Assembly: GCF_022201045.2 (NCBI RefSeq)
Contig: NC_068560.1
Coordinates: 34,993,001-35,057,000 of the forward strand
Direction: 5' to 3'
Length of the DNA: 64,000 nucleotides
Source: Citrus sinensis
Lineage: Eukaryota; Streptophyta; Magnoliopsida; Sapindales; Rutaceae
In this document: one piece after another, positions 27,226 to 38,979 of the stretch
Layout of the letters: every line of letters starts with the position of its first letter
Position numbering within the stretch: position 1 is the stretch's first letter
Position numbers and translations under genes: made by a program
The notes under the pieces: model-generated
Told to the model about the DNA's origin: nothing
Seen by the model: only the letters and a program-made list of their open reading frames with translations
The model's database searches: none

Positions 27226-27882
27226 TCAGCGAGGGTGGCGGCGGCGATGATGATGAAGAAATAAATCATATGGGGTTCTTGTAGGCCTTGGAAGATAAAC
27301 CAATGACTCCGAGACTGCACTAGTTGTTTTACAAGAAGCGTAAGCATTTATAAGCCCAAGCCTGTCGCTAATACTCTTCGCGACCTTTGCTCTACTGAAG
27401 AAGTTGTTTCTTGAACTTGAATCTCGATCATCGTCACCGTTGTCATCGTCTTTCGAGCATTCGACTAATGCAGCAACGAAAGGATCTTTCTTTAAATTTT
27501 CGGGAGAAAATTTCTTCCTAGTTTCAAGTTCCTCGAAATGAGATTTTTTCGAGTATGGAGGCGTGGACGTAGGCGGGAGTGGAAGTTGTTTTAGTAACGA
27601 TTCTTTCCTGCTGTGAGTATGTTTCTTGGGAATTCCGGGTAAAGTTTCCCAAGAAAATGGTACCCCCGAAAACTTGCGTGGGGTGGGCGGACTGAGAGGG
27701 GATTCGTCGGGAAAATATAAAGATCGGACAGAGGAAGAGCACGAAGAGAGCGAAGATGAAGAAAGAGATGAAAAGGAAGGCGTTCGGGGCGTAGGGGAAT
27801 TTTGTTTGCCCTGAAAAATGTTGTTGTCACATTGTTTTGGGACAATTTGGACACGGCCACCAGGAGTTGTTGAAGAATCCAT
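27226..27882 (-). CDS. DUF688-like plant protein, single exon
   Basis: An intronless gene of 218 codons. The N-terminal third is Ser-rich (residues 36-53 are mostly Ser). Residues 62-87 hold the family-type motif: a Pro-rich lead, then KFSGVPFSWETLPGIPK. I associate this pattern (P..P..FSGVPFSWE..PG.PK) with plant proteins annotated DUF688. The middle is Lys/Glu/Asp-rich. A more ordered stretch follows (FFSRAKVAKSISDRLGLINAYAS), and the end is His/Arg-rich. There is no signal peptide or membrane helix; known members have no established biochemical role. The start is the ATG at 27880-27882, with a TATA box at 27957-27964 on the same strand. Codon use is GC-richer than the flanks, as expected for a real gene. 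Family assignment comes from the motif only. Confidence 0.75.
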   Translation of the reverse strand: MDSSTTPGGRVQIVPKQCDNNIFQGKQNSPTPRTPSFSSLSSSSLSSCSSSVRSLYFPDESPLSPPTPRKFSGVPFSWETLPGIPKKHTHSRKESLLKQLPLPPTSTPPYSKKSHFEELETRKKFSPENLKKDPFVAALVECSKDDDNGDDDRDSSSRNNFFSRAKVAKSISDRLGLINAYASCKTTSAVSESLVYLPRPTRTPYDLFLHHHRRRHPR

Positions 27883-27956
27883 AACTTTAGACAGAGAAGC
27901 AGATCAGAATTTTCAATCTGTGTTAGCTTTTCTGCTTTGTTTGTTCTTTGCTTGTA

Positions 27957-27964
27957 TTTATATA
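27957..27964 (-). promoter_or_regulatory. TATA box of the DUF688-like gene
   Basis: On the minus strand the sequence is TATATAAATAC, ending about 75 bp upstream of the start codon at 27882. This spacing suits a leader of about 45 nt. The role is inferred from position and sequence. Confidence 0.5.
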
Positions 27965-27982
27965 ATAGAGAGCGTGTGTGAT

Positions 27983-29513
27983 GTGTTGATGAAGAATCAT
28001 TGAGTTTTGGGACATGCAAAGTGAAAGAAGAAAAAGAAAATGTGAATATAATTAACTAAGAAAAGGACCCCATTGCATTTATGACAGAGGATATAGGTTA
28101 GAGAAAAGGACAGGGGGAGAAAGAGGGAAATATACAGTGATGGTGGTGGTGGCGGTGATACGGCCACCTCTTATTTTTGTTTTTATTTTTATTTTTATTT
28201 TGGACTTAAAAAGCCACCTTTTATTACATGATAAACTATGAAGGAGCTGTTAGGGAACAGCAGAATCACATGGAGTTGATGATGCAATATTGGAAATAAT
28301 TAATCAGGTTCAATTCAATATTGTTTCGGGACAGTTTCATCGACTCCCCTTCAATTTTTGATTAATAATATCACTTATATTTATGGTATGTTTCTTAGCG
28401 AAGCCTGTATTATAATTACACTTTCTATTTGAAAATTATTATATTTTATGTAGGAGCATCGTTAGATATTTCAAAATTTTATATTAAAATATTATTTTAA
28501 ATAGTAATATTTATAAATTACTTAACGAAATAATATAATTAATTTACTTAAATCTTATAAAAAAATTATCAACTATTTAATAAATAACACATCATTTAAT
28601 ATGACATTTAAAATATTTATCATTACTCTTTATTTAGTGAAGAAATAATAAATCCTCCTACAATGATTGGGCTCTTAGCTAAATTCCAGGAGCTTTAGAA
28701 CTTGTTACTTGAATAAGGCCAAAAATAAAACCAACAGGCAGCAGCATTATTATGGGTGTACGCAGCTTTAACAACCAGAAATTCTCTACTCATTTGAACG
28801 TCATTTCTTCTAATAAACATGGATATGAATAATATGAGTGGCGATAAAATAAAAACAATAAAAGATTACTCTAAAGCGTCAACACTGGATCTTAAAAGTT
28901 AAAGAAAATTCAAATGAGTGAATTTTTTCTTTTCCAATTTAAACAGGGTCACTGACTCCGTGTGTGTGTGTGTGTGTGTTTTTTTTTTTCCTTTTTTAAT
29001 TTATTTTTTAAAAGGAAACTATGCGAAGGAATTTATTGAAGATAAAATGAAAAAAAAAATATCTGAAAACACGGTAAGGAGGTAACGACAAATTAAACGG
29101 CTTTGTTACATAATTGATTCTGCCTTGATGTCAGACGAACATTTGTACGTACGTTGAACAGAAATAATAAAAATAAAACTATCTTTGATATTTTCAATTG
29201 ATAATGTGGTGTCAAAATTTTGAAAAATTTTCAGAAACAAGAATAATATTAAATAAAGGATATATATATATGTAACAAACTTCCAATTAAAGATTTATGA
29301 CTATATTAAAATTTAGAATAAATTAAAAAATAAATAAGATACATATTTTAATATATCACGAGATAAAATATATTGTATTGTAATTTATATTTTTTTATAT
29401 TTTAATTTATTCTTGACTTTAAAAATACATTGAAATATATGTTTTTCTTATCTTTTAGCTGCATTCGTATTTTGTTATATACGTACGTATGTATGTATGA
29501 ATGTATGTATGTG
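27983..29513. other. Intergenic DNA with simple repeats
   Basis: No gene seen. It contains a GGTGGTGGT-type tract near 28141-28156, (ATTTTT)n-like sequence at 28178-28200, a (TG)n tract at 28960-28979 and GTATGTATGTAT-type repeats at 29484-29513. The part closest to 27983 may act as distal promoter of the DUF688-like gene. Confidence 0.45.
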
Positions 29514-31920
29514 TGTGTGATATGATTGTCAATCTTAGACCTTGAATTATTTAATTGATGGCATTTTAGCAAGACAAGGACAAAATTTGGAGCCTTATTA
29601 GGCCTTCGGGATTAAGAGTTTGGGACTTTAATATTTGTTATTTAGTTGCTTCATGGACAATCCAAATTAATTAACTATTTGAGGTCGTAACTAATTAAAT
29701 AAAACTTTCTCTTAAGTAAAGCTTTTGTTTATCCACGCAATTGACTTATCTGGTACAAAAATATAGATAGAGATTCCAAATAGGAAGCATTTCACTGATG
29801 TTCATCTCCGAGGTTGGATCTTACTAGTGTATGAAATTTCTCTAATGTGCTTTTCAAAAAAAAAAAAAAAAAAAAATCCACTATGAAATATAACTTTTTT
29901 ATAAGGATGGTCGTCCATCACATGGTAAATGCTGATTTGACCTTAAAATAGCATGTCAATGAAAGCTTTCCTTTAAATTATCAATGACGCCGAGCCGATA
30001 ATGTCCAATAAATTTAGAATACAAAGTAATTTAAGTGTCTTTTTATTTGTTAACTTGCACGAAACCCATGCTTGACCATAAACTAAGATTTTGATTCGAT
30101 AATGATATTTATATATACAAAATTCAAAGAAAATCATTCATGGATATAGTTGAATATTTTTCGATGTTTTCAGTTTAATTTTAGTAGGGAAAAAAAAATT
30201 TGCCTATCCTTCAATTGGTCAAGATTGTATAATTAATTTCATAACCAAAATCAAGATTCTTTCTTTCATAATTAAAATTAGTAGGTTACATTTTCTTTTA
30301 ATCCACTACTTTGGACTGTCTATTGGATCAATGAGTAGTAAACAAGAGGGGGGGAAAAAAAAGGTGAGAGAGAGAGTAGCTCAATAATTCTACCTAATAA
30401 AGATTTTGAAAAGGCAACGGGGACCATTTATCTTCCATAGTTTTAATCCAAAATATGCGTTTATTGTGAATGCGAAGACGAGGCAACTTTACTTATGCTT
30501 GTGGCTGCAAACCTCTCAATTAATTTTCTAAATCACTACAAAAAAAAACTTATTGCGTGCTCTTGTTTTCTTAGTCGATTTTCAAGATTAATTTTTAATT
30601 ATAAGTCTATATTATTCGATAAAATATTATTGATGAAAAATCAAAACAATAGGAGAGAAGAAGAGAACATTAATTTATGATGTTGGACCACGCAATCAAG
30701 GTTAATAATAATTTACAACACGTAGCTGAGAATGATTACATCAGTAGCTGCTGTTTCCGGCAATGGCAAGTGCTGCTGTATGCGATTCTAGGTGGTGCTG
30801 GTTCGACGAATTAGAGGTTCGCTGCTTCCATGTGCTAACAATGGCAAGTGCTGCCACTCAATGCCAGATTGATGGCCGGTCATCAACAGTTGCGTGATCG
30901 GTTATGTAGGTGCTATAGGTGCTGTAGTGCTTGTTTAATTCTATGCCGGTGCCGGCTTCCATGGCGTCTTGGTTTTTGTTTTTATTTATTTATTTTTTCT
31001 TTTATAATTTCATGAATTAACGAGGACAAATTGGAAATTTAAAATTTTGAATGTAGTACTTTTGTCAATCCCGATAATGGGGTTCTGATGTTTAGTCTCC
31101 TTCTATTTGGGATCGAAATTCCACAAAAATTTGATTCCAATTCCAAGTTTTTATTTTGAAAGTAAACGATTTATTCATTTCAATTTCATAAATCTCATTC
31201 TTATTACTTGTACGTAAAGACTCCCTTAACTAAATGGACAATAAAATTATTGACAAGTAGATTGTCCTAATGAATTATTCAAGAAAACAATCCTATGCAT
31301 AATGTTAAACATAACTTATTAAGAAATAGATTAATGAAAAAAATACATAATAACACATTTCTTATCAAACATTAATTTTCCATATTATAAATGGAGGTCT
31401 ATAATCTATTTTAATTAACAAGTATATAACCATTTATATAAACAAAAGAAAAATGTTAAAAAAAGGCGAGCAAAAAGCATAATATATGAACATTCACACT
31501 TAAAAAAAATCTCATTTATGTGAAAAAGTAAGATACAAGCAAAATGAATTTCCATCGGAGAAGATTCTTGACACAAATGGTGTGGGTGGTAGCTTTCAAA
31601 TATTATTAGAATAATTTTGATTTGTGTGATGAAATTTGAAAATTATATAAACATGTGAAATTGTTGTTTTTAATTCTGCAGTTGAATTGTTGACGTGTTA
31701 ATGAAACAAGTAATTGATAGGTTGTTGGGTTCGTTAATAATCATTTAAAAGAAAGTGAGCTTGTTCCGAAGAGGGGGGGGGGGGGGGAAAAAAAAAAAAA
31801 AAATTTAATAGAAAAGTAAGATATTTACCCAAAATTATTTTGAAAGCAGTCTCTCTTTTTTTTTTTTTTGGTATTATAATTATTTTGCGTACAATTTTTA
31901 GTAATTTTTGTGTCCGAACT
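29514..31920 (+). repeat. Tandem duplication, copy A
   Basis: This unit is repeated downstream in the same orientation as copy B. Shared landmarks, A against B: GGACAAAATTTGG (29578 / 32229), TGTTGGACYAC (30681 / 33429), GTAGCTGCTGTTTC (30744 / 34012) and GGTTGTTGGGTTCG (31720 / 35140). Flanks of both copies start with a TG-rich run followed by ATGATTGTCAATCT and end near TTTTTGTGTCCGAACT. The unit has no long open reading frame and no recognised terminal repeats. A GC-richer core (30740-30970) repeats the words GGCAAGTGCTGC. It carries a homopolymer expansion of 15 G (31773-31787) followed by A where copy B has only 7 G. Confidence 0.85.
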
Positions 31921-32020
31921 CTCTAGTTAGCCAAGCGCCACTTGGCCATTCGCTTTTCAACATCTGAGAAGCTCCGTACACTTCATATGTTTGCGTGTGT
32001 GTGTAAAATGATTGTCAATC

Positions 32021-32225
32021 TTTTTTTTTTTTTAATTAAAATTTTATTAATAGAAGACGATCACAGTGATTTATCTTTATATACATAAGCTGCGATTTCA
32101 GTTGGAAATTTTTCTATCTAAACTTTCTCGATGGAATAACCGAGAGCTAATTTAGCGAGATGATGTGCGGCTTCATTGCAGGACCGTGGAGCAAATTTCA
32201 CTTAAAAAGAACTCGCGGAGGAAGA
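32021..32225 (-). mobile_element. LINE 3' end, RNase H fragment
   Basis: On the minus strand, about 32144-32208 reads KFAPRSCNEAAHHLAKLA and ends in a stop shortly after. This is the C-terminal signature of the RNase H domain in plant non-LTR retrotransposons, where a conserved N.AAH.LAK.A motif is typical. An in-frame stop just before the segment shows it is decayed. About 130 bp of 3' untranslated sequence and a poly-A (poly-T on the + strand at 32021-32032) follow. Only the 3' end was inserted, as in 5'-truncated LINEs. It is absent from duplicate copy A. Confidence 0.7.
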
Positions 32226-34379
32226 TAAGGACAAAATTTGGACCCTTATTAGGCCTTTGGGATTATGATTAAGATTTGAGTTAGGGACCTTAATATTTGT
32301 TATTTGGTTACTTCATGGACAATCCAAATTAATTAACTATGTGAGGTCATAACTAATTAAATAAAGCTTTCCCTTGAGTGCAGCTTTTGTTTACCATAGC
32401 AATTGACTTTTCTTTCTTTTTTGAAAGAAAAAAAAAAAAAACAATCGACTTACCTGGCACAAAAATATTGTACGAAATTTCTCTAATGTGCTTTTCCCAA
32501 AAAAATCAATCATGAAAAGTAACTTTTTTATAAGGATGGTCGTCCACACAAGGTAAATGCAGATTTGGCCTTAAAGAGGATTTTTGGATAGTTGCTAAAC
32601 TAATCAGTATTAATTTGATCAAAATTGTAAAGAAGATTTCTGATTATTTTCAAATAATAATTAACAAAACAAACTGATCGGAATTTTATCAATTTCAAGT
32701 TATGTCAATGAAAACTTTCCTGTAAATTACCCATGAAACAGAGCCTATAATGTCCAATAAATTTAGAATACAAAGTAATTTAAGTGTCTCTTCATTTGTA
32801 AACTTGCATGAAACTCATGCTTGACCATAAACTGAGATTTTGATTCTATAATGATATTTGTATAAACAAAATTCAAAGAAAATCATTCATGGATATAGTT
32901 GAATATGTTTTCAGTTCAGCTTGCGAGGATTGGTTTCTTTTTTTTTTTTTTTTTTGGGCCCTCCTTCAATTGGTCAACATTAAACAGTTAATTTCAATTC
33001 CAAAATCAAGATTCTTCCTTTCATAATTAAAATTAGTAGGTTACATTTCATTTAATCCACTACTTTGGACTATCTGTTGGGTCAATGAGTAGTAAACAAG
33101 TGGGAAAAAGAGAGAGAGAGAGTAGCCCAATAATTCTACCTAATAAAGATTTTGATAAGGCAATGGGGACCCATTTATCTTCCATATTCTTAATCCAAAA
33201 TATATATTTATTGCGAATGTGAAGACGAAGACAACTTTTGCTTGTGGCTACAAACACTTCAATTGATTTTCTAAATCACTACAAGAAAACTCATTGCGTG
33301 CTCTTGTTTTCTTAGTCGATTTTCAAGGTTAATTTTTAATTTTTAATTATAACTCAATATTATTTGATAAAACATTATTGCTGAAAAATCAAACAATAGG
33401 GGAGTGAAAAAGAACATTAATTTAGGATGTTGGACTACACAATCAAGGTTAAAAATAATTTACAACACGTAGCTAGGCATGATTAAGACATTTTTAAAAT
33501 TAATTACATGAAAATGACAACAAATGACAACTAAGACCTTTATACTGCATGCACTAATCAACAATTAGATTGGAATGAGAATGAGAAATGTTTGTTTAAG
33601 CTATAGAAATCAGAATTAAAATGAGTTATATTGTCATTAATATATTTATTTTTTATTAAGAATTTGGAATCAGGATGAATTATTGTAAATTATTAAAAGT
33701 CCATAATTTGGTATTGTAACTATTATTATTTATTACAATATTTGTCATATTATTTATTGTAATTATTCCAAAAACATATTGTTAATAATCATATCAAATA
33801 ATAATAAAAATGATAATAGTAATGGTAAAATTAATAGAATTGCTAGTAATAAACATGACGATAAACACAACAATAATAATATATGATGAAAAAAGAAAAA
33901 AATAACAATAATCAAAATCATCATCATCATATTTGCAAGGTGAAGCTGCTTCCTCCATGCGAGATCGACAGCAGGTAGCTATTTCCATCGAGATCGGCTG
34001 GCAGCGCATCGGTAGCTGCTGTTTCTGGCAATGGCAGGTGCTGCTGGTTCGACGAATTAGGGAGCTGCTGCTTTGATGTGCTAACAATGGCAAGTGCTGC
34101 TACTCAATGCCGGATTGATGGCTGGCCATCAGCAGCTGTACGATCGGCGATGGCAGGTGCTATATATAGTGCTGGTTTAGATCTATGTTGCTGCATGTTT
34201 CCGTGGCGTCTTGGTTTTTGTTTTTATTTTTTATTTTATAATTTCATGAATTAACGAGGACAAAGTGGAAATTTAAAAATTTGAATCAAGTATTTTTGTC
34301 AATGAATGGGGTTCTGAATTCTGATGGCTAGTCTCCTTCTCTTTGGAATCGGAATTCTAATAATGATTTTTGAATCCCT

Positions 34380-34485
34380 CTAAGTTACATGCATGTACCT
34401 TATAATCCTCTCACATGAATAGTGAGTGGACCACATTATTCACTATTCATGTGAGAGGGGTGTAAGGTACATGCATGTAACTTAG
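34380..34485. mobile_element. Foldback / MITE-like inverted repeat
   Basis: A 106-bp near-palindrome with arms of about 47 bp that begin CTAAGTTACATGCATGTACC and differ at only a few positions, separated by a short loop around GTGGACCACATT. It lies in duplicate copy B at a place where copy A has no such sequence, so it is an insertion. ATGATTT occurs on both sides (34363-34369 and 34494-34500) and could be a target-site duplication, but it is about 10 bp from the arms. The superfamily is not assigned. Confidence 0.6.
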
Positions 34486-35330
34486 CATTAGCCATGATTT
34501 CTAAAAATTGTAGGCCCCATAGAAATTTCATTTCGATTCTAAGTTTTTAATTTGCAAGTAAACGATTTATTCATTTTGATTCTAAAAATCTCATTCTTAT
34601 TGCTTGTACGAAAAAACTCCATCAATAAAATGGATAATGAAATTATTGATAAGTAGATTGTCCTAATGAATTGTTCTAGAGAACAATTATATGCATTATG
34701 TTAGACATAGCTTATTAAGAAATAGATTAATGAAAAAAGATACATGATAATGCGTTTCTTATCAAACATTAATTTTTCATATTATAAATGGAGGTATATA
34801 ATCTATTTTAATTAGATGAAAATAAAAGATTTTAATTAACAAGTACATAACCATTTATATAGACGAAAAAAAATTTAAAAAAAACGTGCAAAAAGGAATA
34901 GTATATGAACATTCACGCTTAAAAAAAAAATCTCATTTATGTGAAAAAGTAAGATACAAGCAAAATGAATTTCCATCGGAGAAGATTCTTGACGCAAATG
35001 GTGTGAGTGGTAGCATTCAAATACTATTGGAATGATTTTGATTTGTTGATGAAATTTGAAAATTATATAAACATGTGAAATTGCTGTTTTTAATTCTGCA
35101 GTTGAATTGTTGACCTGTTAATAAAACAAGTAATTGATAGGTTGTTGGGTTCGTTAATAATCATTTAAAAGAAAGTGAGCTTGTTCCGAAGAGGGGGGGA
35201 AAATAAAAGAAAAAAAAAATTGATAGAAAAGTAAGGAATTTACCCTAAATTATTTTGAAACATTTTGTATTGGTAATATAATTATTTTGCGCACAATCTT
35301 TAGCAATTTTTGTGTCCGAACTTGAATTGA

Positions 35331-37964
35331 ATGACAAAAAATTGTCGAATCACAATACTTCTTACCCAATTTACCCTTTACAGATTTGTAATTTTGCATT
35401 GGATAACTTCCGGCTCTCCAAAGTGTTCTATTTCGCACGGGATTATGTTATGGAAAAAGCTATTTACCCCGAAATGCGCCCCGACTTGCGCCCCAATGAA
35501 ACTCACCGTTTTACTAAAATTGAAAACGCACCGTTTGGAAACTTTTTTTCCTTTCGTTTGGAAAGACTTAGCTAAATTGAAAACACCCCGAATGAAGCTC
35601 CAAAACGAACCGTTTTAATGAAGCATTCCTCTGTCAAAAATGGATGTTGCAGCGTGCCAACCACCATTTGTCAAGATCAACTTCTGCAGCATCTTCTTCA
35701 TTCTTCTTTCTTCCTTTTTCTTCATTCCAAAATTACTACTGCCGAATTCTTCTTTCTTCTTCAACAAATGTTAGCATCTTCGAGTTCTCCAGCCACAGAT
35801 CATACAATATTATTAGAATCAAAAGGTTATAGAACAAGATTTACAGATGCGGGAAACGAGGTGTAAATGATCAAGATTCGTGACTAAATTCTTCTACAAC
35901 CAGTTTGCATCATACAAACCCTTCAACAAAAATTACTATCATATAGGAACAAAGCCATCTACGTTTGTAACAAAATATCATTCAGAAAATAGATCCCAGA
36001 CCCAAATCAATTCATAATTGCGTGCAAATAAAATTTTAGGATGAGGAATATAAGCAGGAGTGCGCAAGCACGTAATGGTGCACAACCGTTTTCACGTTAG
36101 CTTTGTGGCCGGGTGATGGCTAGCGTGATGGCAATTGTGGCTGGAGGCTCGCGGCTGAATCAAAACGATTCGTTTGGAAATTAAAAGGAAACAGATTACA
36201 GCGAATCGGCGTCGTTTTGGAGATTTTCGGGGTTTGACTCGGGGTTTGACTCGGGGTAAATAGCAGCGCTCTTATGTTATTACCAAAGGTAGGAACGGAA
36301 CAAAAGAGTGAGCCTCGTGCTGCTTCTTTTTGGACGACCCCCACTTGCTGACACCCGTATAATATCATTCATGTGCATGCGATCGCTTTCTTGTTTGTTA
36401 GTTGTTACTCGCATCCATGTGAGTCGGTGAGTGCGCTCCTTCTGTCTTGAAAGCAATTGTTTTTTTTTTTTTCTTTTTTTCAAGGAAATAAAAAAAAAAA
36501 AAAAGATAGATAGGTAGATATCCCTCAACACTATATCTAAATTAATTTTGGTGATCCAAGATTTGAAATTCTGGTAATAAAAGCACTGATGATCGAGAGA
36601 CCTTACCTAATTAAATTTTGTGATGCTAAACACACCGAAATTTATGATTTGCTTTAGAAAGGGCGAAATAAATTGAGAATTTATTTCGACAAGTCTATAT
36701 GATAGTGAAGTTTAAAAATCTCATTGTAATGACAAAAGTATGTAAGATTAAGCACTATTTGGTTTGGTTTGATTTTGGTTCATAACCAAACCGAATCAAA
36801 ATTAATTGATTCACAAACTATGAACTAAATACGAATTGAATCAAATTAATTCAAGTAAGATCGGTTCGATTTTATGGTTTAGTTTATTTTTTTTTCTTTT
36901 GGTTCAAGTAATTTTATCATGTACATTCAATTAAAAATAATATAATATACTATTACTACGACAGCAATCGTAAGTCTATAAAACCACAAATGTAAACATA
37001 TTAAAGTTGAATAAATTCATATAATAAAATCCAACATACATAGTCTAGAAATCTACTATAAATTTTCTAATCCACAGTAATAAATAAACAAGAACGTAAC
37101 AATGCAAAATCACAAATAACAATATTAGAACTTTATATTAAATTACCAACACACACATCCACACCTAAAATGCCTACATTATCATAAAGTGAGCCAAAAC
37201 TAACAAATTAAAATAGAGTGTATACTATCACATCAATAATTACTTGTATTTTATAAAATTTATTTTAATTTTTAATTTTTAATTTTGTCCTCTCCAAATT
37301 GCTTATTTTTTGGTTTTGGTCAGTAAAATCAAACAAAAAAAAAACTAACTGGTTCAGAGATTTATGAACCATTTTATTTTTACTACCCGAACTGAATCGA
37401 CCGGAAACATTATAATATAGTTCAGTTCGGTCTGAACCGACCAAATGCTCATCCCTAAAAATTTATCTGTCTCTGAGCAATGCAGAGGATTGAACCCAGG
37501 GACGGAACAGCGTTCACGGGTTTTTGAAAACTTTTAGAAAGTAAAGTAAAAATTAAAGTTTTTAAAATGACTCCTATCTTATTTTCCGAGACAACCCTCA
37601 ATTTCCTTAAAATACTAGTTTGTAATATATTTCAGTAACCCCAAATTAAAAATTTAGCTATATTGTTTATTTTGATGATTTTATATTTTTAAAATAGTAA
37701 GTATGATGAGTTTATATAACTATTTTTTTTATCCATTATTGATAGCTACCACAACAAAATGAAATTTATTTTTTATCATTTAGCTATGATTAAGTAGTTT
37801 TTTTTTTTTTACATTCATAGGTAAAATAGTTATTCTGTCAATATTTTATAAAATCTTCTAACAATATTAACGGAAAAATGAAAAAAAAAATGTTATACTT
37901 TGTAAACTTCACGTGGATTGCTATAATATAATAAAATGTGAAATATCATGTGATCGGTTTATAT
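35331..37964. other. Mixed intergenic DNA with GC-richer patches
   Basis: Two GC-richer patches stand out from AT-rich DNA. At about 35450-35870 a CT-rich, leader-like stretch precedes an ATG at 35768 opening MLASSSSPATDHTILLESK, continuing GYRTRFTDAGNEV to a stop; it could be the first exon or remnant of a gene, but nothing downstream joins it. At 36040-36440 there is more GC, including two tandem copies of GGGGTTTGACTC. From 36500 to 37964 I see only AT-rich DNA. I cannot assign a gene to any of it. Confidence 0.35.
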
Positions 37965-37967
37965 TTA

Positions 37968-38108
37968 GGGCAAAGCTATGGTACCACAGTTGTATGATAC
38001 CACAACTGAATCCAATCATTGGATTTAACTCACAGTTGTCACTAAAGCTGGATCCAATGGCTAGATCCAGCTGTGGTACCATACAACTGTAGCACCATAG
38101 CTGGACCC
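37968..38108. mobile_element. Tourist-like MITE with TTA duplication
   Basis: A 141-bp element with imperfect terminal inverted repeats: the left end is GGGCAAAGCTATGGTACCAC and the right end, read inversely, is GGGTCCAGCTATGGTGCTAC. The complementarity continues inward through ACAGTTGTATG and ACCACA. TTA occurs directly on both sides (37965-37967 and 38109-38111), the target-site duplication expected for PIF/Harbinger-related Tourist MITEs, whose ends also start with GG. There is no coding capacity; mobilisation would need a transposase from elsewhere. Confidence 0.75.
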
Positions 38109-38111
38109 TTA

Positions 38112-38979
38112 TATTTGTCTTATATACAAATAGACCAATTTCAATTTTCAACGTATGCCAATCGAGCTTGATCTATGATATCTATGCTTTGCCAACAAGC
38201 CTACAACTACAAGCTTCGGATATTTTGGGTCTCGGCTACCTGGAAGCCCAAATTTATAAGACCTTGCTGGGCTTTAAACTCAACAATGAGTGGCGAAACT
38301 AACACAATTCTATTCAACTTATAAGTCATGGTTCTTAGTAAAAAATATGAAAAACTACTCTCTAAGAATAAGATAATTATTGAAAAAGTAATATTACGCA
38401 TCTCAACATTTAAGTTTTAATTTCAATCTCAACTGATGTGGCAGTGGTTAAATAACATTACAAGCTATATAGTTCATCATTTAATGGATAAGTGGCACAT
38501 GACATTTGGACCAACATGAAATTCAAATATTAAAATCCCTAACACTATTGCTATTGAAATATTTCAAATAAGAATATATTTGAAATATTTCTGGCATTGT
38601 GCAAATCCCAATTAAACATTTGCTTGATCGACAAATTACAACAAAAATTCATAATAAAATTGGAACAGATCACATTTATACCCAATGAAAAGAAAGTTAT
38701 AAGAGAAAAGGTAACATTCTTTCATAATATATATATGGCCCGTAAACCAACAAAAAGAATAAAGAATCAAAATATATTATTAAAAAATAGAAAGAAAGAG
38801 ACTATTTAAAATTGAGTGGCGATATTTCCACTCATGAAATTGTGTAAAACTCACACCACTTTAAAAAAAATAATCATAAAAAGTTCATTTAATTTTTAAC
38901 AATTTGAAATAAAGAAGAAAATTAACAATTAACTAATTAAATCCTCATTAATTGGTTAAATTTATGGCACAAAAACATA
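38112..38979. other. AT-rich intergenic DNA
   Basis: No gene, known repeat or conserved motif seen. The short frames (for example 38597-38809) are Lys/Asn/Ile-rich, as random AT-rich DNA gives. Confidence 0.45.

Larger units (their letters stand above)
32000..35330 (+). repeat. Tandem duplication, copy B, with insertions
   Basis: Second copy of the unit at 29514-31920. The offset between copies rises from 2651 bp at the 5' end to 2748, then 3268 and finally 3420 bp, so copy B has gained (or A lost) sequence at several points: the LINE 3' end near 32020-32225, about 520 bp at roughly 33490-34010, and a 106-bp inverted repeat at 34380-34485. Between these the two copies align base for base with scattered substitutions. 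It has no coding capacity I can support. Confidence 0.85.

Noticed and set aside
27591..28019. Frames in other phases and on the opposite strand over the DUF688-like gene
   Set aside because: They are shadows of the Ser/Pro-rich coding frame 27226-27882, which carries the family motif and a TATA box.
30740..30970. Possible coding sequence in the GGCAAGTGCTGC-rich core of copy A
   Set aside because: All frames are interrupted, and copy B differs by indels that are not multiples of three.
33794..34093. 99-codon minus-strand frame in duplicate copy B
   Set aside because: It spans the insertion boundary relative to copy A and ends in low-complexity Ile/Thr sequence; copy A does not preserve it.
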